A stretch of DNA of 64,000 nt from Tilletia caries. Its lineage: Eukaryota; Basidiomycota; Exobasidiomycetes; Tilletiales; Tilletiaceae. Below, piece by piece: positions 56,612-64,000 of this stretch (position 1 is the first letter of the stretch; the number at the start of each line of letters is the position of its first letter). Both the position numbers and the translations under genes were made by a program. Under the pieces are notes generated by a model. The model saw only the letters and a program-made list of their open reading frames with translations, was not told the DNA's origin and searched no databases. The stretch is taken from contig JALUTQ010000020.1 of NCBI GenBank assembly GCA_032718865.1, positions 868,001-932,000 on the forward strand, given 5' to 3'.

Positions 56612-57883
56612 CGGAACGGGCTGCAGCGCTGCGCACTCACTTTGTCATCGATTTTGAAGTTGGGACGAGCACACCCTTTCACGTTTTCTCGACACTGTTG
56701 TTGTATTCAATATTGATGCTGTATTCTCTGCCTCCAATTTACGCCATGATTGTCCGCTTATGTTTTTGCGGAAAGCCACGAGCCATGCGTGACGCATGTA
56801 TAGAGGTGCTTCAGAATTGCGACAAACATGCCCTGATTGGGAAAATCGGAGAGACGGTGAGCGGACGTGTTGATGCGGATACGTGATGGGATTTCAATAC
56901 TGAGGAAGGGGAGGGTTAGGTAAAATGTAAGCCATAGCAGCCTTCGCACCAAGATCAGTCCCGGACGATATGCTCATTCGTCTCGTTCTGCGAGTCGCAG
57001 CCTCTCATGGCCCATGGGTATACTGCGTGCTGACCTAGTCTCGATCCATCCCTGCGAATCTTTGCTGAGTGACGGAGAAGTGGCTGGACACCGCTGAGGC
57101 AGTACGTGTCGACATGCAGGACACTGAAAGACAAGCTCAAGATCAGAAGACTCGTGGAAGCGGACGCATAATTGGATCGCACGTACCGAGGTATATAGTG
57201 GAAGGCAGACCCATGGTTCACCGGATGCCCGTAAGATCAGAGATCGTTGCCGGAGGTAGTACACTGTTCAGACCCTGGAGACGCGAGATTGTAAAGACGA
57301 CATCAAGAGGTGGATGCCATGCAAAGAGAACCGGAGAGAGAGTCGAACATTGTATCCTAAAAGAGAAAAAGGGGATCCCTCCCGTTTTAAAGATCGAGCT
57401 GGGGAGGCCGCACACCTGAACGAGGAGATGCACAAGACATAGAAGCTCAATGCGCACCTCTTGACTGATCGATTTCGATGTCTTCGCTGTTGTTGCTGAA
57501 GGAAGCAATGGAAGGGGAAGAGAGAGCAGAAATGAAGACAGGAGGAGGATAAGTCAGCACTCAGCAGTTGGCACCTCGTAATAGGAAGTCAGGAACGTCT
57601 CCTTTGTATCTGTGTAGGAGAACGTATCAGCGCCAACTTCTCTCATACTTGTGTGTGCCGGGTCTACGAAATCTGCCTCAAGCCTGTTCTGGTCCGTGGT
57701 ATGATCATCCGAGGCAGTTATCAACAAGGAACAAGGCTTGAAGCTTGAGCTTGACGGAGAACAAGTCGACGTGGCAACAAAGAGGTGGCAACCAATTTGA
57801 GTACAGCAAATCGATCAACACCAAATTATCGCAAGGACATTGAGTGGAAAAGCGACCCGGCGGACGACTGAACGTTGGTGACA
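56612..57883. other. Intergenic region, nothing recognised
   Basis: This 1.3 kb stretch between the DUF6604-like and kinase-like 3' ends contains only short open frames. I see no domain, tRNA or repeat. Confidence 0.45.
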
Positions 57884-59533
57884 TTAAGCCCACTGCTTGA
57901 GGACTTCGACGATTTCCTTGAGAAGCGGTCGGTCTCGCGGGTCGTAAGCGCAGCAGCGTCGCACCAGATCCTTGACGGCTGAAGGGATTCGCAACTCCGT
58001 TTCGGCGGGGGTATGGGCATACAACCTTGGACCGGCGATGTGAATCTCATCGTAGCGGCAGCGTTCCATCCAGGGGAACTCCACGGAGCAATGGAGTAGT
58101 TGAGACAAGACACAGCCGACGTTGAAGACACCCAGGCGCTCCATCGCCTCGGGCATAGCGGCTAGCTCGGCACGGATGGTTTTCTCTTTGTTGGTGCGTA
58201 CCTCGCTGTGGGTGTAATGAAGCTGTCCGCCCTGCATCGACGCAATCCAGTGTCCGCTAATCTCTGGCGGCGGGTCTCCATCAAGATTGTAGTATACCTT
58301 CAGGGGCTCGAGATCTATTATGATCATGCGATCGTTTGGCGGTGGTGCTGACAGAAGAGCATTCTTCCTGGAGATGTCGTCCATGACAAAGCCGTGGGAA
58401 TATATGTGATGCAACCCCGACACGAACTCGAAGCAGTAGCGAAGTTCGGTTTCGACCGACAAGCAGTGCTGGATATCGGTGGCATTTCCACCGGAGAAAA
58501 AGGGCAGGATCATGCCGACAAGTCGATCTCCATTGCTGCGGACTATGTCGGTGTTCATTTCGTGGTCGGCCACAGTGATCAGAGCGAGTGGAGCCGGCAT
58601 TACGTTCGGGTGAGGTGGAAGACCGGAGAGGATTTCTGCTTCACGTAGCGGATCCGCGAGCGCTGCAGCGTGGTCGGCGGCCATGGTCCCGTTGGTTGGG
58701 ATATGGAAAGTCTTGAGCAACGCCCGGATGGGCACGGTGGCGGGTGGGATCACGACGTCGACGAGCAAGATATGGTCGAGCATCCAGCAGGAGACATAAG
58801 TGTCGATCCCGGCTAATGTGATCCTAGGAAGTAGGAACGTTCGGACACATGTTTGCTGGCAGGAATGGAAGGGCCGCATGTACGATGTCGCGGAAGGTTT
58901 CACCAAGGACATCGATTCGGACTTCGCCAGTAGTGGTGTCCGTATCCAGCTTGACGAAGAGCTGGGAGCCCTTGCTATGGTGCTCCTTGATGACGGCGGG
59001 CAGTAGTGCCTTAGCCTTGCGATCGAGCTCCTCCTCGAGTCGGTGGACTGCTTCGGGCTGATCTTTGCTCTGGGGCTTGCCTCGGCGACGCCAAAAAGTG
59101 CGCTGCGGATCTCCCCAGGTCTTGGTGATCGTGTCGAAGAAGAGAGTCTCAAACGGAACGGCAGCGCCGTCTGTGATAGGTGTCCGAGGAACGAGCACAT
59201 GAATCAGCATGTGCTGATAGGCGTAAGATAGGCGCAGACACTGCTCGCTCCGACTCAGTTCATAGTCGACGACCTTGAATTCGTTCGGCTTCTATTGGAA
59301 GGTATTGAGCCTAGAGTCAGCTTCAAGTACTGGGAGCTGTTTGAAATATGAGTACTCACTGATGCGATCTGATCTCCTTCGAGATATCCTGAGTTGGTGA
59401 TCCGGAACATCCTCCGTACCAGGGGGATTCGCCTTGCTGAAGGCGGGCGGGGAGATGAGATTCTGAGCGAAGTTGGTGAAAGAATAATCCTCGTCCAGGA
59501 CGGTCCGGACGGTAAGGACGCAGAGAACAGCAA
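57884..59533 (-). pseudogene. Divergent protein-kinase-like gene, possibly frame-broken
   Basis: The C-terminal part has kinase-fold features: a helix-C-like LREAEILSGLPPHPNV, hinge MILPFFSGGN, a catalytic loop HGFVMDDISRKNALLS, a metal-binding position changed from DFG to DLE (IIIDLEPL), and the late motif CCAYDPRDRPLLKEIVEVL. The N-terminal exon (KPNEFKVVDYELSRSEQ; LFFDTITKTWGDPQRTF; LFVKLDTDTTTGEV) precedes it. Near 58825 one frame stops (MCPNVPTS) while the next begins in-phase one base away (RITLAGIDTYVSCWM); no normal intron fits, so a one-base frameshift is likely. The 5' end is uncertain. The activity is unknown; the altered DFG suggests a weak or non-catalytic fold. Confidence 0.6.
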
Positions 59534-59642
59534 GGGTATGTCTAGGGAGAGGAGAGGGAAAAAATGGCCGGGTGGGAGTGGCAGTGAGTGGTGGTGGTGG
59601 TGGTGGCTAGTCAGTGGCTATTGGCACAACCGAGCAAAGATT

Positions 59643-59658
59643 GGGGGGGGGGGGGGGG
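59643..59658. repeat. Poly-G run
   Basis: A run of about 16 G residues lies upstream of the OYE-family gene. Its length is error-prone in assemblies. Confidence 0.9.
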
Positions 59659-60065
59659 TCACCTCATCTCTTTCCCTTTGTGTTCTTTTCCCTTTGTCTG
59701 CCGGCATTCGCATCAATCATGTCCTACATAGACAGGCTGCCAATTGCCATGAGAAGATGGCACTTCGGCCGTTGGGAACGGAGATAAGGGAGTCTCTTGG
59801 GGTCTTTGCCTGGGGTCTTACATATCTCGCCTCCACTCTACCACCCTTCCAACAAACGTCAGTGCGTCGCTGTGGAAATCCATGAGGTCGACGTATCGAC
59901 ATTCGACGTGCTTCAAGCGAAAGTTTCGGTCAGGCGCAAGGGTGCAGTTGGACCGTCACAGCGTCCCAGCGTCCCAGCCTACTAGAGGGGGAGCCGAACC
60001 TTCTGGATATGTCTCGGCGCCGAGCTACGGACGGAGCTACCGCACGAGTCACGTCTCGCTGAAGA

Positions 60066-60073
60066 TATATAAA
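60066..60073 (+). promoter_or_regulatory. TATA box of the OYE-family gene
   Basis: TATATAAA, followed by GGAG, lies 100 bp upstream of the ATG at 60173, a good core-promoter position. Confidence 0.6.
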
Positions 60074-60172
60074 GGAGTAGTGTGTTCGAGCTGATCACTG
60101 CATCCCTGTTTTCCCCATCATCCCCCCGTGATAACATTCCCATCCCAATTTGCTCCTCTCATAGTATTCGCC

Positions 60173-61624
60173 ATGGCAGACACATCCTCCCTCGCCTCCC
60201 TCAAGACGGACAACTTCGTGCAGACCTTCCAGGGTCATGTCCCCGTCGGCACATTCACCAAGAAGATGCTGCCCGACGACCAGGAGATACCCCATCTCTT
60301 CCGGCCTATCAGTCTCCGCACCAAGGGAAAGGACGGCAAGACATCGGCCCTCACCCTCAAGAACCGCGCCATCGTGTCGCCGATGTGCCAATACTCGGCT
60401 GAGAACGGCTTTGTCAGTCCTTGGCACGTTGCCCATCTTGGTTCCTTTGCCATTCACGGCGCAGGTACCATTATGACTGAGGCATCCGCTGTCACGCCCG
60501 AGGGTCGCATCACCCCGCAGGACGTCGGGATCTGGTCTGACGAGCACGCCAAGGCGCACGGCAACGTCGTCGCGTCGCTCAAGCGCATCGCCGACAAGAT
60601 CACCGTCGGAGTCCAGCTCGCCCACGCCGGCCGCAAGGCTTCCACATGGTCGCCCTTCTACCGCGGAGAGCGCAAGCACAAGGAGCGGGTCGACAAGGAC
60701 GAGGGCGGCTTCCCCGACGAAGTCGTGGGTCCCTCCGCCGAGCCCTACAACCCGCAGTGGATCACCCCGCGCGAACTCTCGGTAGACGACATCAAGCGAC
60801 TCCAGCAGGCTTTTGTCGATGCCGCCCAGCGCGCGTACGAGGTCTCGGGATACGACTTCGTAGAGGTCCACGCTGCCCACGGGTACCTGCTTCATAACTT
60901 CCTGTCCCCCGTCTCCAACAAGCGCACCGACAACTACGGCGGCTCGTTCGAGAACAGGACGCGCTTCTTGCTCGACACGGTACGCGCCATCAAGCAGCGC
61001 TGGCCCGAGCGCTCGCTGTGGGTCCGCATCAGTGCCACCGACTATGCCGAGCATCTCGAGCCCGGACAGGAGACTTGGAACATCGAGAGTTCGATCAAGC
61101 TCGCGCAACAGCTCGAGCAGGAAAATGTCGACTTCCTCGACGTGTCTGCAGGTGGTGAGTTTATTTTGACCTGATCGGACGCATTCCCTTTTGCACATTT
61201 CTGACGCGTCGTCGTGATCCCTGTAGGATTGACTCCCGAGCAACGCATTTCGCCCGGTCCCGGATACCAACTCGGCTTCGCCTCCGCCATCCGCAAAGCA
61301 CTCCCCATCTACCAGTCCAACGCACCCACCTCCAAGGCGCGCTCCACCGCATCCGACGGTACCACCCCCGAACAAGCCGAGCACATGGTGGTCGGCGCCG
61401 TCGGTCTCATGGACGGCGGGTCCTCCGCCCCCGGCGACCTCGCCGAGAAGGCGATCGCGAACGGCGAGACGGACGCCATCTTGCTCGCGCGTGGCTTCTT
61501 GTCGAACCCGAAGTGGGTAACGGACGCCAGTGAGCGGTTGGCGAAGGGGATCAAGGCGGGCGGCTCACCGCAATACCACCGCTCGCACGAGTTCCGTCCT
61601 GCGAAGGCGCAGAACCACAACTAG
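60173..61624 (+). CDS. Old-yellow-enzyme family NADPH dehydrogenase/ene-reductase
   Basis: Two exons (60173-61154, 61227-61624; 72 bp intron) encode 459 aa. This FMN enzyme uses NAD(P)H to reduce activated C=C bonds of enones. The TIM-barrel shows LKNRAIVSPMCQYSAENGF with the Cys typical of the YqjM-like class, HLGSFAIHGAGTIMTEASAV, the substrate-binding VQLAHAGRKAS, VEVHAAHGYLLHNFLSP, SNKRTDNYGGSFENRTRF, and a C-terminal phosphate site (DAILLARGFLSNPKWV). The extended N-terminus is typical of fungal members. A TATA box lies 100 bp upstream. It is followed 292 bp later, on the same strand, by a peroxiredoxin. Confidence 0.95.
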
Positions 61625-61915
61625 AGAGTGATATACTTATGTATATGTAGACCATGGACATAGAAATCGCATCGCGCATCAATCATCATCGCATCATCGA
61701 CATCGATTTGTTTGTCACCCGCGTTTCAGTGCCAGATTTGCGTGATGTTCTGCGCACGGGCCTCTCCGCGTCTCACTCCTGCGAAGCGGCGAGAGTACGA
61801 GTACATGATGAGGATGGGAGCTTCGCCGCTGTCCTCCCTGCCGACCACCATCTGTCCCACTTTTCAATCGCACTCCCTCTCCCACACCCGTAACTTCTAT
61901 CACCAGAAAGTAAAG

Positions 61916-62679
61916 ATGTCTTCCCAAATTGTTGGCTCCACCATTCCCGACGTCACCCTCAGCGCCATCCACGTGAGTTCACTCCCAAGGGCAGATTGTT
62001 GGGTAACTGCAGCAAGGCGTGCGCTGACCTGACTTTCCCCCCTATTCTGATGTGCCGCGTAGTGGTCGCCCGAGCTCGAGAGCGGCGAGTCGTGCGGTAT
62101 CCCCTCCAAGCTCAACACTCACAAGGGTACGTATCACTCCTTCGAGCATTCGCTGAGGGAGCCCATGCGCTGACCCCACCGACTTCTTGCGACCCTACAG
62201 AGTTCAAGGGCAAGAAGGTCGTTATTGTCGCCGCCCCTGGCGCCTTCACGCCTACGTGCCACCTTAACCAGTGAGTTCGTGGTCACATACTGCTTGTTGC
62301 ACCCTAGTTTACTAAAAGGCATCGCTCCCTCGCTCCCGCGCCAAAACCCATCAGCATCCCCCCCTTCATCCAAAAGATTAAGGAGCTCAAAGGCAAGGGA
62401 GCCGACCAAGTCATCGTCCTGACCGCCAACGACGTCTTCGTCCAAGCAGCCTGGGGCAAGCACCTCGGCGCGCGCGACGACGTCCTGTTCGTCTCCGATT
62501 CCAACCTGGAATTCTCCAAGCCGCTCGGTGCGGCGCTCGACTTGTCTGCGCACGGGATGGGACACCGAACGGCGCGGTATGCGGCTATTGTGAACGATCT
62601 CAAGGTGGAGTACTTTGAGATTGAGCAGGGGAAGGACTTGGAGGTCAGCTCCGTCGATGCCGTCCTTGCACGCCTGTAA
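61916..62679 (+). CDS. Peroxiredoxin, Prx5/AHP1 type
   Basis: Four short exons encode about 172 aa. It reduces peroxides through a thiol. The ATG at 61916 begins MSSQIVGSTIPDVTLSAIH; later exons give WSPELESGESCGIPSKLNTH, EFKGKKVVIVAAPGAFTPTC with the peroxidatic Cys in the PGAFTPTCH motif, then IPPFIQKIKELKGKGADQVI, VLTANDVFVQAAWGKHLG and HGMGHRTARYAAIVNDLKVE. The family is thioredoxin- or glutaredoxin-dependent. No targeting peptide is apparent, so cytosolic or peroxisomal. It lies downstream of the OYE gene, another redox enzyme. It is intact. Confidence 0.95.
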
Positions 62680-63437
62680 TCTGGCCTTCATACAGCTACC
62701 GACCTTCCTAGACGCGTATCTTCTCTTCCATTGATAGCGTCCCTTTAAAATGGCCGGAGCAGAACAGCAATGCGAATTCCAAAGTGAAGGAGATGTAGTT
62801 TGGGGTCAAATGACAGATGAAGAAGACCAAAGAGTGGAGGGGGGCTGGTGGTACAGGCTACCGAAGGATCCAGGAAACCAGAGTGGTGAAAAAAGCGAAT
62901 CGACGCGGATCGAATCGAGGTAAGTATAGTCTGTGGAAAGGAAGGAATTGGAGGCGAGGCGCGAGAATGGCCCTGCAGGAATATGTGTATCCAAGTGGTG
63001 ATAGTACCTGTCAAAATGTCCGGTGTGGCGACCGAAACGGAGCTGCCGAGTGCCGAGAGAGGTTGGAGGTTGAAGGTTCCCAAAGTAGAAAAAGAGAGTA
63101 GAAGGCGAATAAAAAGGAAAGAGAGGCGGAAGCGGAGATGCTGCCTGCGTCGCGAAGACATCCGGGGGCCACCGTGTTTGAAATACGGGGGGTTCTTCGG
63201 ATAGCCCGTCTTGTGTGGGGCTGCAAGGCTGAACAGCGCTTCTTGCTCGTCAGGGGAAACGACCGGTGAGGAAGGTAACGAGCCGACCGAGGAAGACGAT
63301 TAGGCGAAGGGGAGGAAAAAAAAAAAAAAGAAGGCGATCCATGGTGTCAAGAAGTGATGTCCGTTGTGGTTCCGTGTTGCAGGCCAATAAATTTGATCCG
63401 ACAGGGCACGAAGGAACTTCTCCAGCACGAAAAGTCC
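62680..63437. other. Intergenic region, nothing recognised
   Basis: This stretch separates the peroxiredoxin from the convergent GH5 gene. Only short open frames and a poly-A run (63318-63330) are seen. Confidence 0.5.
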
Positions 63438-64000
63438 TCACTGCCCGCCAGCCCGGTCCAACCGAGCCATCCGCTCCCCGCGATGCGCACTCCTCCTCCT
63501 CCTGCTCTGCCCCGCGCACGCATTGTTGGGCAGCGACGAGACGTGGTCCTTGATGCTCTGTCCCGTCGCAGGCGGGGTGACGATGTTCTGCGCTAGGAGG
63601 AATTGGTAGTCGTACCGCGACATCTGGTTGGAGGTGAGGGCGCGGACTGGATTGGAGGAGTTCTTGGCTCGCCAGGTCCTGTTCAGGTTTACGAAAAGGG
63701 GTCACGTTGGAGTCAGTCATGGGAGGAAAGATGTCGAAGATCGGGGAGAGGGAGAGCGAACAGAGCAAGGGCGAAATTGTTGTGTTTGTACTCACCAGAA
63801 TGCACTTCCTCCGCTGGAAGAGTATGCTGCCAGCTGGGTGTTCCAGTACTTCTTCAGCCACGCAGGGCTCGTGATGCCGCTGAGATCGCTCCACTCGCCA
63901 AAGAAGACGGGCACCTGAATGTTGTTGTGGATCTGACCCAGCTGGCAGACGGTGCTAATGATGTTGTCTTCGTCAGAATTTGCAGGGAAGAAGCCCGGGT
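63438..64000 (-). CDS. Glycoside hydrolase family 5 glucanase, C-terminal part
   Basis: The gene runs off the right edge. Exon 63796-64000 reads GFFPANSDEDNIISTVCQLG, then VPVFFGEWSDLSG with the nucleophile Glu, AWLKKYWNTQLAAYSSSGGSAF. An intron (63679-63795, GTGAGT..AACAG) leads to the last exon 63438-63678 (WTWRAKNSSNPVRALTSNQM), which ends in a basic tail (CAGQSRRRRSAHRGERMARL). The FFGEWS plus SAFWTWR pattern is that of fungal exo-beta-1,3-glucanases, cell-wall enzymes that are usually secreted. The arginine-rich tail is unusual for the family and could reflect a frameshift near the end. Confidence 0.8.

Noticed and set aside
57180..57360. Possible tRNA B-box-like sequence (GAGAGTCGAAC)
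   Set aside because: No A box or cloverleaf could be built around it.
60095..61384. 429-codon minus-strand open frame
   Set aside because: It is antisense to the OYE-family enzyme, whose motifs are unambiguous on the plus strand; high GC keeps the opposite frame open.

Overview
The window looks like nuclear DNA of a filamentous or dimorphic fungus, most likely a basidiomycete. Genes are split by many short GT-AG introns (mostly 50-100 bp), tryptophan synthase is the fungal alpha-beta fusion, and fungal families recur (PTR2 transporter, Sam37/metaxin, OYE reductase, catalase, GH5 glucanase). Species cannot be told from the sequence. I see no rRNA, tRNA or CRISPR array.

Layout. 1-2.4 kb: 5' part of a Ty1/copia retrotransposon on the minus strand, open through gag, protease and integrase. 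2.4-3.7 kb: a small secreted-protein gene and a 0.8 kb hAT-like MITE. 3.9-7.2 kb: a Fot1/pogo element with a frame-broken transposase. 7.25-11.16 kb: a Tc1/mariner element with its own TIRs that carries a transposase and a convergent three-exon gene for a 607-aa AT-hook protein of unknown function; this is the most unusual object here. 11.2-13.1 kb: an uncertain multi-exon gene. 13.4-15.2 kb: an O-methyltransferase. 15.9-16.5 kb: small cysteine-rich secreted proteins. 17.5-20.7 kb: SAM37 and a divergent low-complexity protein. 20.9-23.7 kb: TRP5.

24-36.6 kb is a transposon island. It holds two Mutator-like (MULE) transposase genes, a second copy of the hAT-like MITE inside an intron of the first MULE, two further MITEs with target-site duplications, and several repeat arrays. 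From 36.8 kb normal gene density returns: PTR2 peptide transporter, catalase (with a 106 bp MITE in an intron), a bHLH transcription factor with a repeated 11 bp motif in its leader, an MFS transporter, a WD40 protein resembling THO subunit 3/Tex1 (with a MITE in its promoter), a DUF6604-like protein, a divergent kinase-like protein, an OYE-family reductase, a Prx5-type peroxiredoxin, and a GH5 glucanase cut by the window edge.

The core genes are metabolic and housekeeping. Catalase, OYE reductase and peroxiredoxin are all redox enzymes, but only the last two are adjacent, and nothing here shows co-regulation. All frame breaks but one lie in transposase genes, mostly at or near short homopolymers; the exception is the kinase-like gene at 57.9-59.5 kb.
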